Assembly: GCA_025965195.1 (NCBI GenBank)
Contig: JAOPXK010000110.1
Location: 45,135-109,134, forward strand
Origin: Marmoricola sp.
Lineage (GTDB): Bacteria > Actinomycetota > Actinomycetes > Propionibacteriales > Nocardioidaceae
Direction of reading: 5' to 3'
DNA: 64,000 nt
Below, one piece after another: positions 34,367 to 47,166 of this stretch (position 1 is the first letter of the stretch; every line of letters begins with the position of its first letter). Below the pieces are notes generated by a model that was not told the DNA's origin, did no database searches, and was given only the letters and a program-made list of their open reading frames with translations. The position numbers and the translations under genes were made by a program.

Positions 34367-34373
34367 ACCGCTG

Positions 34374-34379
34374 ACGCTA
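34374..34379 (-). promoter_or_regulatory. Candidate leaderless -10 of the vanX-alr-ddl operon
   Basis: TAGCGT on the minus strand 7 nt before ATG 34366. Confidence 0.45.
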
Positions 34380-34443
34380 GGAACCACAGGGGGTGTGCCG
34401 CCTCAGCCTGAGGTACCGGACAGCTACCCGTCCGGGCAGGCCT

Positions 34444-34887
34444 TCAGCCCTCGCCGGTGACCCGGCCGCGCAGGCCCTTGACCTGACCACGCTGTTTCTT
34501 GCCCTCCAGCCGGCGTCTCTGCGAGCCGCGGGTCGGCTTGGTCGGGCGACGAGGCGGTGGCGGGGGAGCGAGGGCCTCCCTGATCCGGTCGGAGAGCCGG
34601 GCGCGGGCGGCGACCCGGTTGCGATGCTGTGATCGATATTCCGAGGCGGCAATGGTCACCATCGAGCCGAGCCGGTCCAGGGCCCGGGCCTTCTGGTCCT
34701 CGCCGAACGCAGTGGACGCTGCGACGTCGAAGGTCAGCTCGACGCGGCTGTCGGTGGTGTTCACGGACTGCCCGCCCGGGCCGGAGGACTTGGAGAACTG
34801 CTCGACGATCTCGTACGCCGGAATGGTCAGGCCACCAGGGATTCCGGGCCCGGAGGGTACGACGAGATCGCTGCCCGGCTCGCTCAC
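34444..34887 (-). CDS. arfB: ArfB/ICT1-type alternative ribosome-rescue peptidyl-tRNA hydrolase
   Basis: A 147-residue protein with the release factor GGQ motif (KSSGPGGQSVNTTDSRVEL, around residues 33-51), an RF-like domain and a very basic C-terminal tail (RRRLEGKKQRGQVKGLRGR) that can enter the empty mRNA channel. It rescues stalled ribosomes by hydrolysing peptidyl-tRNA. GTG 34887 is favoured because it overlaps the stop of the upstream CoA-binding gene by 4 nt; GTG 34905 would add six residues. Confidence 0.9.
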   Translation of the reverse strand: MSEPGSDLVVPSGPGIPGGLTIPAYEIVEQFSKSSGPGGQSVNTTDSRVELTFDVAASTAFGEDQKARALDRLGSMVTIAASEYRSQHRNRVAARARLSDRIREALAPPPPPRRPTKPTRGSQRRRLEGKKQRGQVKGLRGRVTGEG

Positions 34888-35297
34888 GCGCGCCGCTTGC
34901 GCCACTCGATGGCCGGGCAGGTGTTCATCACCATCGGCACACCGGCGGCCGTGGTGCGTTCGTAGGCAGCGTCGTCGATCACGCCGAGCTGGAACCAGAC
35001 CGCCTTCGCGCCGACCGCCACGGCCTGGTCGGCGAACTCGCCGGCCGACTCGGAGCGCCGGAAGACATCGACCACGTCGATCGGGAAGGGCACGTCGGCC
35101 AGCGTTGCGTAGCCCTGTTCGCCGAGTACGGTCGGAGCCGAAGGATGGATCGGCACGATCCGTTTGCCCTTGTCCTGCAGGAGCGAGGCGATCTCGTACG
35201 CCGTGCGCGTCGGGTCACCGGACAAGCCCACGACCGCCCAGGTCTTGCACTCGTCGAGCATGAAGCTCACGTCGTCGGGGTCCTGCCAGTCGGCCAT
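34884..35297 (-). CDS. CoA-binding domain protein (YccU-like)
   Basis: A 137-residue single Rossmann CoA-binding domain: TWAVVGLSGDPTRTAYEIA at the N-terminus, IVPIHPSAPTVLGEQGYATLADVP and the C-terminal MNTCPAIEW with a conserved Cys. The family resembles the CoA-binding part of succinyl-CoA synthetase; its role is unknown. TAGGCT at 35304-35309 lies 6 nt before the ATG, a candidate leaderless promoter for this gene and arfB. Confidence 0.88.
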   Translation of the reverse strand: MADWQDPDDVSFMLDECKTWAVVGLSGDPTRTAYEIASLLQDKGKRIVPIHPSAPTVLGEQGYATLADVPFPIDVVDVFRRSESAGEFADQAVAVGAKAVWFQLGVIDDAAYERTTAAGVPMVMNTCPAIEWRKRRA

Positions 35298-35303
35298 GTG
35301 ACC

Positions 35304-35309
35304 AGCCTA
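35304..35309 (-). promoter_or_regulatory. Candidate leaderless -10 of the CoA-binding gene
   Basis: TAGGCT on the minus strand, 6 nt before ATG 35297. Confidence 0.45.
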
Positions 35310-35318
35310 ATGACCGGA

Positions 35319-36212
35319 TCAGCCCGGATCGACGGCCTTGTCCTCGAGGGCGACGTTGCGTGCGCTCGTGGATCGACCGAGGCGACGTACCTCCTCGTCC
35401 ATCTTCGGCAGCAGCCGAGGCGTGTGCTTGAGCGTCTCGCGGGCTCCGAGCGGGGACGTGATCAGGTTGCGGGCCGCAGCAATCGCGCCGACCCAGCCCG
35501 GCACGTAGACGTGCCGCTGCCGCCCGGCGAGTGCCTTGACGAACGCCTTCGCGCAGGCATCCACCGAGGTGGTCCTGCTCAGCGGCCCGGGCAGGGAGTC
35601 GAGCATCTCCTTGAAGGCCGGGAGGTCGGCCTTCGCGTCCTGCACGAGCGGGGTGTCGATCCAGGACATGTGGGCCGAGCCGACCATCACACCCTGATGG
35701 GCGACCTCGAGCCGCAACGCGTTCGCGAAGTGCTCGACGCCGGCCTTGCTCGCGTTGTACGCCGCCAGACCCGGTGCCGGTGCGAAGGCGGCGAGCGAGG
35801 AGACCACCAGGATGTAGCCGTTGCGCTCGATCACCGAGGGCAGCGCCGCCCGGACGGTGTGGAAGACCCCGATCACGTTGATGTCCATCACGCGCTTGAA
35901 CGCCAACGGATCGACGCCGAGGACCGAGCCGTAGCTGGCGATCCCGGCATTCGCGATCACGAAGTCGATGCCTCCGAAGCGGTCGATCCCGGTCGCCACC
36001 GCGGCCTCCATGGCGGCGAGGTCACAGACGTCGCACGGGATCGCCACGACGTTCTCCGCGCCGAGCTCGGCAGCGAGTGCTTCGAGCGGCGCTTCGTCGA
36101 GGTCGGTGAGGACCAGCTTCACGTTGCGACGCACGAGGAGCCGGGCGGTCTCGGCCCCGATGCCACGGGCGGCTCCGGTGATGAGCGCGACCTTGCCGTC
36201 AATTGAGTCCAT
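35319..36212 (-). CDS. SDR family NAD(P)-dependent oxidoreductase
   Basis: Classical SDR, 297 residues. Cofactor motif TGAARGIG, NAG in VIANAGIAS, catalytic Ser in VVSSLAAFAPA and Tyr-Lys in YNASKAG. The C-terminal 50 residues (AARNLITSPLGARETLKHTPRLLPKMDEEVRRL) form an extension like that of mycobacterial short-chain dehydrogenases acting on lipids. The acidic residue after the second strand (LTDLDE) suggests NAD(H) preference. Substrate unknown. It is divergent from the paaI-like thioesterase. Confidence 0.88.
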   Translation of the reverse strand: MDSIDGKVALITGAARGIGAETARLLVRRNVKLVLTDLDEAPLEALAAELGAENVVAIPCDVCDLAAMEAAVATGIDRFGGIDFVIANAGIASYGSVLGVDPLAFKRVMDINVIGVFHTVRAALPSVIERNGYILVVSSLAAFAPAPGLAAYNASKAGVEHFANALRLEVAHQGVMVGSAHMSWIDTPLVQDAKADLPAFKEMLDSLPGPLSRTTSVDACAKAFVKALAGRQRHVYVPGWVGAIAAARNLITSPLGARETLKHTPRLLPKMDEEVRRLGRSTSARNVALEDKAVDPG

Positions 36213-36322
36213 GGGGTTCCTGCCTCAGTCGGTCCGCTGGAGATACGTCACATCCCGAGCCTTGGGCGACAGTCTGCCAACAGCGCCCCGAAACCTCATC
36301 AACCACTGGTCCGAGCTGCGTC

Positions 36323-36328
36323 TAGCCT
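36323..36328 (+). promoter_or_regulatory. Candidate leaderless -10 of the PaaI-like gene
   Basis: TAGCCT lies 6 nt before the GTG at 36335. Confidence 0.45.
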
Positions 36329-36334
36329 GACGGG

Positions 36335-36766
36335 GTGAGCCCCGAGGAGATCGCGCAGCAGGCCGCAGCTGCGATGTGGGCGGGTGACCGGGCCAGCCGG
36401 GCGCTTGGCATGCAGCTGGTCGAGGTCGGTCCCGGCACGGCGACGCTGCGGCTCACGATCCGGGCCGACATGGTCAACGGCCACGACATCGGCCACGGCG
36501 GCATCACCTTCACGCTGGCCGACTCGGCCTTCGCGTTCGCTTGCAACTCCCGCAACCGCCGCACGGTGGCAGCTGCTGCCGAGGTCAGGTTCCGGGCGCC
36601 GACCCGGCTGGGCGACGTACTCACTGCGACCGCGACCGAGCGAAGCCGTGACGGCCGCGACGGGGTGTACGACGTCACGGTGCGGGTCGCCGACACGCTG
36701 GTCGCCGAGTTCGTCGGCCGGAGCCGGGAGATCGGCGGGGTGCTCTTCGAGGAGGAAGCCCCGTGA
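36335..36766 (+). CDS. paaI: Hotdog-fold thioesterase, PaaI-like
   Basis: A 143-residue hotdog thioesterase resembling PaaI, which hydrolyses aryl- or hydroxyphenylacetyl-CoA esters. The segment MVNGHDIGHGGITFTLADSAFAFACNSR carries the HGG motif with the catalytic Asp on the hotdog helix. No other phenylacetate genes are near, so its role may be general CoA-thioester clean-up. It is convergent with the enoyl-CoA hydratase gene after 31 bp. Confidence 0.85.
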   Translation: MSPEEIAQQAAAAMWAGDRASRALGMQLVEVGPGTATLRLTIRADMVNGHDIGHGGITFTLADSAFAFACNSRNRRTVAAAAEVRFRAPTRLGDVLTATATERSRDGRDGVYDVTVRVADTLVAEFVGRSREIGGVLFEEEAP

Positions 36767-36797
36767 GCGACGACATCCTCGCCCTTGCGTCTCAACC

Positions 36798-37676
36798 TCA
36801 GAAGATGTCGGGAGCCTCGGACGCCTTGCCGGTGAACTTCGGGGCACGCTTCTCCAGAAAGGCGGCGACGCCCTCCTTGCCATCGCCCATCGAGGAGTGG
36901 AACATCGCCAGCGAGTCGGCCTCGTGCGCGTCTCGTGGATGTGGCACCGAGGAGTTCCGGTAGACCAGCCGCTTGGCCAGGGCCAGCGCCACCGGGGACC
37001 GGCCCACCACGAACGACCGGGCCAGGTCGTACGCCGCCGGCAGCAGGTCGTCCGGCTGATGGACCGAACGGACCAGCCGGCCGGCGAGGGCCGCCTCGGC
37101 ATCGAGGATGTCGGCTGCATAGATCCATTCGAGCGCCTGCTGCACCCCGACGATCCTGGGAAGGAACCACGTCGACGCGGCCTCGGGCACGATGCCGAGC
37201 CGGCCGAAGACGAAGCCGATCTTCGCCTTCGAGGACGCAAGCCGGATGTCCATCGCGCAGGTCATCGTCGCCCCGATGCCGACCGCCGGACCGTTGATCG
37301 CAGCGATCACCGGCTTCGGGCAGGCGTGGATCGCGAGCGTGACCTTGCCGCCGGTGTCACGGACCCCGTCCTGGTACGGCGGTTCGAAGAGGTCGTCCGC
37401 CGGAGTCGGGGACAACGACTCGTCGAGCCCGAAGACGTTCCCGCCGGCCGACAGGTCCATGCCGGCACAGAACGCCCGGCCTGCTCCGGTGACCACGACC
37501 GCCTTCACCGCATCATCGAGCGCCTCGGTCAGGAAGACCTGTTCGAGCTCGCGCGCCATCGTCACGTTGAACGCGTTGAGCGCGTCCGGCCGGTTCAGCA
37601 GCAGGGTCGCGATGCCGTCCTCGTCGACGGTCCAGGTGAGAGTTGTGTAGGTCGGCACAGTGATCGGGTCACTCAT
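36798..37676 (-). CDS. Enoyl-CoA hydratase/isomerase family protein
   Basis: Crotonase-fold protein of 292 residues. Oxyanion-hole segments are GRAFCAGMDLSAGGN and INGPAVGIGATMTCAMDIRLAS; PEAASTWFLPRIVG covers the second catalytic region, where one Glu is present. The long insertion (VFGLDESLSPTPADDLFEPPYQDG) is common in actinobacterial homologues. The ATG overlaps the stop of the upstream LCP gene by 4 nt, an odd pairing of lipid and wall functions. Exact reaction unknown. Confidence 0.87.
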   Translation of the reverse strand: MSDPITVPTYTTLTWTVDEDGIATLLLNRPDALNAFNVTMARELEQVFLTEALDDAVKAVVVTGAGRAFCAGMDLSAGGNVFGLDESLSPTPADDLFEPPYQDGVRDTGGKVTLAIHACPKPVIAAINGPAVGIGATMTCAMDIRLASSKAKIGFVFGRLGIVPEAASTWFLPRIVGVQQALEWIYAADILDAEAALAGRLVRSVHQPDDLLPAAYDLARSFVVGRSPVALALAKRLVYRNSSVPHPRDAHEADSLAMFHSSMGDGKEGVAAFLEKRAPKFTGKASEAPDIF

Positions 37677-38839
37677 CCGGGCAGTCCTGTCGTCGTGCAG
37701 AGGTGCTTCGGGAGGTCCCCGGTGCGATCTTCCTTGATGTACTTCAGCAGCTCGAGCGCACGGGTGTGGTCCCAGTGCACGGCGAGGTCGCTGATCGGCA
37801 TCGAACAGGTCAGCCCGCTCTTGCCGTTCACCTTCGACATCGCCATCCCGAAGCGAGCCATCGCGATCAGGCTGGTGCCCTTGCTGACCTTCAGCGACGA
37901 CGTCGCGGCGTGCACCACGCCGACGTAGCGGAACGGGTTCAGGATGGTCCACGGCGACTTGATCTTCGAGCCGGTCGCGTTGATCACCTCACGCTGGTGC
38001 TGGGCGCGGGTGAGGTCGCCGAGCGCGAAGCTGTGCCGGTCCCGGGAGTACGCGAGCGCGGTGATGCCGTCGGCCGTCTGACAGCCCTTCTTCACGTGCA
38101 GCCCGGAGTCCTTGTCGTCGAGCCGGCGTTTCGGGCAGATCGTGATCCCGCCGACCGCGTCGACGGAGTTCACGAACCCGCCGAAGCCGATCTCCACGTA
38201 GTCGTCGATGCGAACGCCGGTGTCCTGCTCGATCGTCTTGACGAGGAGCTTCGGACCGCCGTACGCGAACGCAGCGTTGATCTTGGTGGTGCCGTGACCC
38301 GGGATCGGGACGAGCGAGTCCCGCGGGATCGACAGCAACAGGCTCGGGCCGGATCCCGTGTGCAGCAACAAGATGGTGTCGGTGCGGCCGCCAGGCGCGT
38401 CGGCGGCGCTGCCAGTGGTGAGCTGGCGACGTTGCTTCGCGGTGAGGCCTGCGCGGCTGTCCGACCCGACCAGCAGGTACGTCGTGCCGGGTTGTTCGGC
38501 CGGCCGTGAACCAGACGGGAACGCAGCGACCTTGTCGACCTTGCTCCACGACACGATCGGCACGATGACCAGGAACGCCACCCACAGCAGCAGGACGAGC
38601 AGGATGATCCGCACGACCGGAGGCCTGCGCCGCCGACCCGACCCGGGGGTGGGCGCGATCAGCGGAGGCGGACGGTTGGGCGGCGCGGGCTGTGCTGCGG
38701 ACCGCGCCTTCGTCGGCCCCGCTTCCGGCCGTGGAGTCGTCGGAATCATCCGGGTGGGCTCGGGATCGTCGGCAGCCGGGCCGTCCTTCGATCCGTAGAG
38801 CCAGCCGAATTCGGGGCCGTCAGGGGGGCGGTCAGACAT
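37673..38839 (-). CDS. LytR-CpsA-Psr (LCP) family glycopolymer transferase
   Basis: Membrane-anchored enzyme of 388 residues that attaches undecaprenyl-linked polymers to peptidoglycan. A proline-rich cytoplasmic tail (about 75 residues) is followed by one helix (VVRIILLVLLLWVAFLVIVPIV) and the LCP domain: TYLLVGSDSRAG, GRTDTILLLH, LSIPRDSLVPIPGHG and GFVNSVDAVGGI, with the Arg/Asp ligands of the polyprenyl pyrophosphate site. TAGCGT lies 7 nt upstream of the ATG. It is divergent from a thioesterase gene. Confidence 0.92.
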   Translation of the reverse strand: MSDRPPDGPEFGWLYGSKDGPAADDPEPTRMIPTTPRPEAGPTKARSAAQPAPPNRPPPLIAPTPGSGRRRRPPVVRIILLVLLLWVAFLVIVPIVSWSKVDKVAAFPSGSRPAEQPGTTYLLVGSDSRAGLTAKQRRQLTTGSAADAPGGRTDTILLLHTGSGPSLLLSIPRDSLVPIPGHGTTKINAAFAYGGPKLLVKTIEQDTGVRIDDYVEIGFGGFVNSVDAVGGITICPKRRLDDKDSGLHVKKGCQTADGITALAYSRDRHSFALGDLTRAQHQREVINATGSKIKSPWTILNPFRYVGVVHAATSSLKVSKGTSLIAMARFGMAMSKVNGKSGLTCSMPISDLAVHWDHTRALELLKYIKEDRTGDLPKHLCTTTGLPG

Positions 38840-38846
38840 GGCGCAG

Positions 38847-38856
38847 ACGCTACCGT
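38847..38856. promoter_or_regulatory. Overlapping divergent leaderless -10 elements
   Basis: ACGCTACCGT contains TAGCGT on the minus strand (7 nt before the LCP ATG 38839) and TACCGT on the plus strand (7 nt before the thioesterase ATG 38864). The two elements share the central TA, so polymerase can serve only one gene at a time. Confidence 0.5.
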
Positions 38857-38863
38857 GCAGTCC

Positions 38864-39397
38864 ATGACAACCGACGGATCCGGCCAGCGCCTCGCCTCGC
38901 TTCCTCCGTCCTACGGTCAGGTGTCGCTGTCGCTGCTGGCGAACCAGACCCATGTCAACCTGCTCGGCAACGTCCACGGTGGCGAGGTGATGCGCCTCGT
39001 CGACAGCACCGCCGGCGCCGCCGCGAGCCGGCACGGTGGCGGTCCCGCTGTCACGGCGGCGATGGACGAGATGGCCTTCCTCCAGCCGGTGCATGTCGGT
39101 GACATCCTCCGGGCCACCGCCCAGGTCAACTGGGCGGGCCGTACGTCGATGGAGGTGGGTGTCCGCGTCGAGAGCGAACCGTGGAACCAGGCCGGGACGG
39201 AGCCGGTGCACGTTGCCTCGGCGTACCTCGTGTTCGTGGCAATCGATGCCGGCGGGCGCCCGCGCGAGATCCCCGGTCTCGTCGCGACCGCACCGGAGGA
39301 GGTCCGCAGGATGCGTGAGGCGGAGATTCGGCGGGCACACCGGCTCGCCCGGAAGGCGGAGATCGACGAGGGGCGCGGCGCGTCGCCACGCCTGTGA
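38864..39397 (+). CDS. Acyl-CoA thioesterase, hotdog fold (YciA/BACH-like)
   Basis: A 177-residue hotdog protein. LLGNVHGGEVMRLVDSTAGAAASRHGGG has the Asn/HGG-Asp arrangement of the BACH/YciA acyl-CoA thioesterases, and VTAAMDEMAFLQPVHVGDILRATAQVNWAGRTSMEVGVRV is typical of the second half. ATG 38864 is used rather than GTG 38855, which would lie inside the -10 element. The charged C-terminal tail is not conserved. Confidence 0.88.
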   Translation: MTTDGSGQRLASLPPSYGQVSLSLLANQTHVNLLGNVHGGEVMRLVDSTAGAAASRHGGGPAVTAAMDEMAFLQPVHVGDILRATAQVNWAGRTSMEVGVRVESEPWNQAGTEPVHVASAYLVFVAIDAGGRPREIPGLVATAPEEVRRMREAEIRRAHRLARKAEIDEGRGASPRL

Positions 39398-39458
39398 CGC
39401 GTGTGACTGGTGATACTGGACGACACACGAGAACACCCGACGACACCGCGATGACACA

Positions 39459-39477
39459 CGTGGGTTCACCTCCCACG
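39459..39477. promoter_or_regulatory. Hairpin in the leader of the CpsA-like gene
   Basis: CGTGGG/CCCACG with a 7-nt loop, 45 bp before ATG 39523. It could act in the 5-prime UTR or be an operator; there is no further evidence. Confidence 0.3.
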
Positions 39478-39522
39478 GAGCAGTAAGCCAACTTCCCCTG
39501 GCCGAACTGAGAGGGCGCTTCG

Positions 39523-40938
39523 ATGCCGCCAGTCACTTCCCCACTGACGCGCATCCGTTTCCGCCGAGCGGTCACGTTGATGCTGATGACGCTCGTGATC
39601 CCCGGCTCGGCGCAGCTGGTCGCCGGCCGCAAGGAGATCGGCCGGATCGCCATCCGGATCTGGCTGTCCCTGATCATCACGCTGGTCTTCGTGATGCTGA
39701 TCGGACTGGTCGCGCACTCCTTCGTGTTCTGGCTGCTGACCAACGGCTTCATGCTCGGCCTGATCCGGTTCGCCCTGATGGGCATGGCCGTCGGCTGGGC
39801 GTACCTCTTCGTGGATGCCTGGCGGCTCGGCGACCCCCTCGCCCTGCACCGCCAGCAGCGGCTTGCGATGGTCGGCATCAACGGGGTGCTCTGCTTCTCC
39901 GTCGTCGGCTCGCTGCTCTTCGTGTCCCACGTGGTCGGGGTTCAGAAGGACTTCATTGCCACGATGTTCGGCTCGACCAAGGTGACCAGCGCGCACGACG
40001 GTCGTTACAACGTCCTGCTGCTCGGTGGGGACTCCGGCTCGGACAGATGGGGCCTCCGGCCCGACAGCCTCACCGTGGCGAGCATCGACGAGGACACCGG
40101 CAAGACGATCCTGTTCGGCCTTCCGCGCAACATGACGAACTTCCCGTTCGCCAAGGGCTCGATCATGCACGAGCAGTTCCCCAAGGGCTACAACTGCGGC
40201 GCCGCCTGCGAGCTGAACTCGCTGGCCACCTGGGCGGCCGACCACAAGCCGCTGTTCAAGGGTGTCGCGAACCCCGGGGTCGAGGCGACCCAGGAGGCTG
40301 TCGAAGGCATCACTGGGCTGAAGATCAACTACTACGCGATGATCAACCTGCAGGGGTTCCGCAACCTGGTGACCGCCGTCGGTGGGCTCACCCTCAACGT
40401 CCGCGAACCGATCCCGATCGGCCGGATCGGCGACATCACCGGCTATGTGAAGCCCGGCATCCGCAAGCTGAACGGCTTCGAGACGCTCTGGTACGCCCGG
40501 TCCCGTGCGGCCGCCGACGACTACTCCCGGATGGCGCGGCAGAAGTGCGTGATGAACGCGATGCTGCAGCAGCTCAGCCCACAGACCGTGATCCTGCACT
40601 TCGAGAAGATCGCCAAGGCCACCACCGGGCTGATCTCGACCAACCTGCCGGCGTCCGAGCTCGACCACTTCGCCGAGCTTGCGCTGAAGGCACGTGGCCA
40701 GGCGGTCCGCACGGTCTCGTTCGTGCCGCCGATCATCAACACCGGCCACCCCGACATCGGCAAGATCAAGGGGATGGTCACCTCGGCGCTGAAGGACAAG
40801 CCGGCGACGAAGGGCACCTCGACCAAGAAGACGAAGGGCTTCACTCGCGGGACCGCGACCACCACCGGCGCCTCGAAGGGCAACATCCACACCGGCTACA
40901 ACGCCAACGATTCCTCGGACCTGACGGACGCCTGCTGA
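39523..40938 (+). CDS. cpsA: LCP family protein with four N-terminal membrane helices (CpsA-like)
   Basis: A 471-residue LCP enzyme. Helices lie at about residues 17-33, 45-65, 68-95 and 118-138; the LCP domain follows (YNVLLLGGDSGSDRWGLRPDSLTVASID, FGLPRNMTNFPFAKGS, GFRNLVTAVGGLTLNV, LWYARSRAAADDYSRM). The substrate-side Arg and Asp residues are present. It is first in a run of galactan-type glycosyltransferase genes, matching a role in ligating that polymer to peptidoglycan. Rv3267 is the probable mycobacterial counterpart. The C-terminus is a low-complexity Lys/Thr-rich tail. Confidence 0.92.
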   Translation: MPPVTSPLTRIRFRRAVTLMLMTLVIPGSAQLVAGRKEIGRIAIRIWLSLIITLVFVMLIGLVAHSFVFWLLTNGFMLGLIRFALMGMAVGWAYLFVDAWRLGDPLALHRQQRLAMVGINGVLCFSVVGSLLFVSHVVGVQKDFIATMFGSTKVTSAHDGRYNVLLLGGDSGSDRWGLRPDSLTVASIDEDTGKTILFGLPRNMTNFPFAKGSIMHEQFPKGYNCGAACELNSLATWAADHKPLFKGVANPGVEATQEAVEGITGLKINYYAMINLQGFRNLVTAVGGLTLNVREPIPIGRIGDITGYVKPGIRKLNGFETLWYARSRAAADDYSRMARQKCVMNAMLQQLSPQTVILHFEKIAKATTGLISTNLPASELDHFAELALKARGQAVRTVSFVPPIINTGHPDIGKIKGMVTSALKDKPATKGTSTKKTKGFTRGTATTTGASKGNIHTGYNANDSSDLTDAC

Positions 40939-40961
40939 CTGCCACAGACAGGGGCCATGGA

Positions 40962-40967
40962 TAGGGT
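40962..40967 (+). promoter_or_regulatory. Candidate leaderless -10 of the first GlfT1-like gene
   Basis: TAGGGT lies 7 nt before GTG 40975, inside the 36-bp gap after the LCP gene. Confidence 0.45.
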
Positions 40968-40974
40968 CACGCTC

Positions 40975-41900
40975 GTGAGTCGCCGGGTCGTCGCAGTCGT
41001 CGTGACCTGGAACCGTCGCGTCCTGCTCGAGCGGATCGTCACGGCGATCAACGCCGGCGTCCGGTTGCCCGATGAGCTGATCGTCGTCGACAACGCATCG
41101 ACCGACGGCTCGGTCGACATGGTCAAGTCGCTGGAGGGAAGGGTTCCGCTGACCGTCCTGGCGCTGCCCACCAACACCGGGGGAGCTGGTGGCTTCCACG
41201 CCGGCCTGGAGGCTGCGATCAACGCCGGTGCCGACCTGGTCTGGCTGATGGACGACGACGGCACGCCGCCGCCGGACTGCCTCGAGCGGCTGATGGCCTA
41301 CGACGGCCGCTTCGACTTCTGGGGCCCCGCGGTCGTGTCCGAGCAGGACCGGACCCGGCTGTGCTTCCCGATCCGGATCCCCGGGTCCGCGACGGTCGTG
41401 CACGAGCTCGCCGACCTGGAACAGGCTGCGGCACGGGTGTCCGCTGAGAGCGACGTGCTTCCCGACGTGGTGATCCCGTTCAACGGCGTACTGGTCACGC
41501 GTGAGCTGGTCGAGAGGATCGGCCTGGTCCGCGAGGACTTCTTCATCTGGGGCGATGACGTCGAGTACCTCTGGCGGGCGCGCAACGCAGGTGCCCGGGT
41601 CGCCACGATCGTGCCGGCGCACTTCCTGCATCCGGCGACCGACGACCTCGGCACGCCGATGGCGTTCGGCCGGACGACGTACAACCACTCGCCGAGCGAC
41701 CTCAAGCACTACTGCCTGGTCCGCAACAACATCACCAACCTTCGTGACTACCGTGGCAGAGCCGGCGTCGCGGCCTTCGTGGCCAAGACGATCTGGTTCT
41801 ACTCCTTCACCCGGCCGAGCCTGGCCAGACTCCGGCTCAGCGCCGATGCAGCCCGGGCGGCCCGCCGCAGGGACTTCACCGGACACCAGAGGTTCCTGGC

Positions 41901-41904
<4 letters not shown>
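40975..41904 (+). CDS. Family 2 glycosyltransferase, GlfT1-like
   Basis: A 309-residue GT-A enzyme: VVVTWNRRVLLERIV, VDNASTDGS, NTGGAGGFHAGLE and the metal motif WLMDDDGTP, then FFIWGDDVEYLWRARNAG. This resembles mycobacterial GlfT1 (Rv3782), which adds the first galactofuranose residues to the lipid-linked rhamnosyl primer. GTG 40975 is chosen from the leaderless element and because the longer frame adds atypical residues. The stop overlaps the next gene by 4 nt. Confidence 0.85.
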
Positions 41905-46119
<4,215 letters not shown>

Positions 46120-46123
<4 letters not shown>

Positions 46124-47166
46124 GAGCGGTGAACAAGAAGCGCCCCGTCACCGACGAGCGCGGACGTCGCAAGAACGCAGCGTCGCGGGCCCGGAAGCTG
46201 GCCGAGAAGAAGGCGGACTCGATGCCCGCCGTGGCGCCCCTCGACGGACCGCGACTGGTGCGCCACGTACCCGGGCCGCTGGTCGATCCCGCGCCCTCCG
46301 GCGGGATCAGGGAGGTTCTCTCCCAGCGTTACCTGCTGAAGCTCATCGTCGGGCGCGAGCTCGCCCAGATGTACGCCGCGTCGCTGCTCGGACTGCTCTG
46401 GTCCTATGTGCAGCCGGCGGTCCGGTTCGGCACCTACTACCTCGTCTTCGCGGTGATCCTCGACGCGCACCGGTCGGTGCCGGACTTCGCGGTGCACATG
46501 TTCACCGGTCAGGTCTTCGTGCACCTGTTCAGCGAGACCTGGTCGGGCGGCACCCGCTCGATCTGGCAGAACCGCTCGCTGGTGCTGAAGATGCGGATGC
46601 CCCGGGAGATCTTCCCGGTGGCTGCCTTCGTGGTCGCGCTCTATCACACGTTCCCGCAGATCCTGTTGCTGGTGTTCTGGTGCTTCATGACCGGCTGGCA
46701 TCCCGGACTGTCCTCGCTCGCGGCGGGCGCGCTCGGGGTCGCCATCCTGGTCACGTTCGGGCTCGCGCTGTCGCTCTTCTTTGCGGCGTTCAACGTGTTC
46801 TTCCGGGACTTCCAGAACATCGTCGCGACGATCCTGTCCTTCCTTCACTTCATGGTTCCGATGATGTACGCGTTCTCGCTGGTCTACAACCTGAAGGCCA
46901 GCCAGGCGTGGATGTACAACATCTATGTCGGCAACCCGCTGGCCGAGGGCGTGATCCTGATGCAGAAGTGCTTCTGGTTCTCCTCGCTGAGCCCGTCCGA
47001 ACACCATGGGAACACCGTCTCCCAGGCTGGGGGGCCGCGCACGATCGCGTTCCCGCCCGACATGTGGGAGCGCGGCGTGATCATGCTGTTGATCTGTTTC
47101 GTCCTGCTGTACGCCGGCCAGAAGTACTTCGCGCGTGTCGAGGGCAGATTCCCGGAGCGTTTGTGA
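46120..47166 (+). CDS. wzm: Polysaccharide ABC exporter permease (Wzm/RfbD-like)
   Basis: A 348-residue ABC-2 type permease with a 60-residue basic cytoplasmic N-tail and six helices between residues about 100 and 340. LGLLWSYVQPAVRFGTYYLVF is the typical entry segment and FNVFFRDFQNIVATILSFLHFMVPMMYA the typical reentrant region. Together with the next gene it would move lipid-linked galactan out of the cell, as Rv3783/Rv3781 are thought to do. The stop overlaps the ATPase start by 1 nt. Confidence 0.92.

Noticed and set aside
39466..41886. 806-codon minus-strand frame across the LCP and GlfT1-like genes
   Set aside because: Antisense shadow; the plus-strand genes have clear families and coupling.
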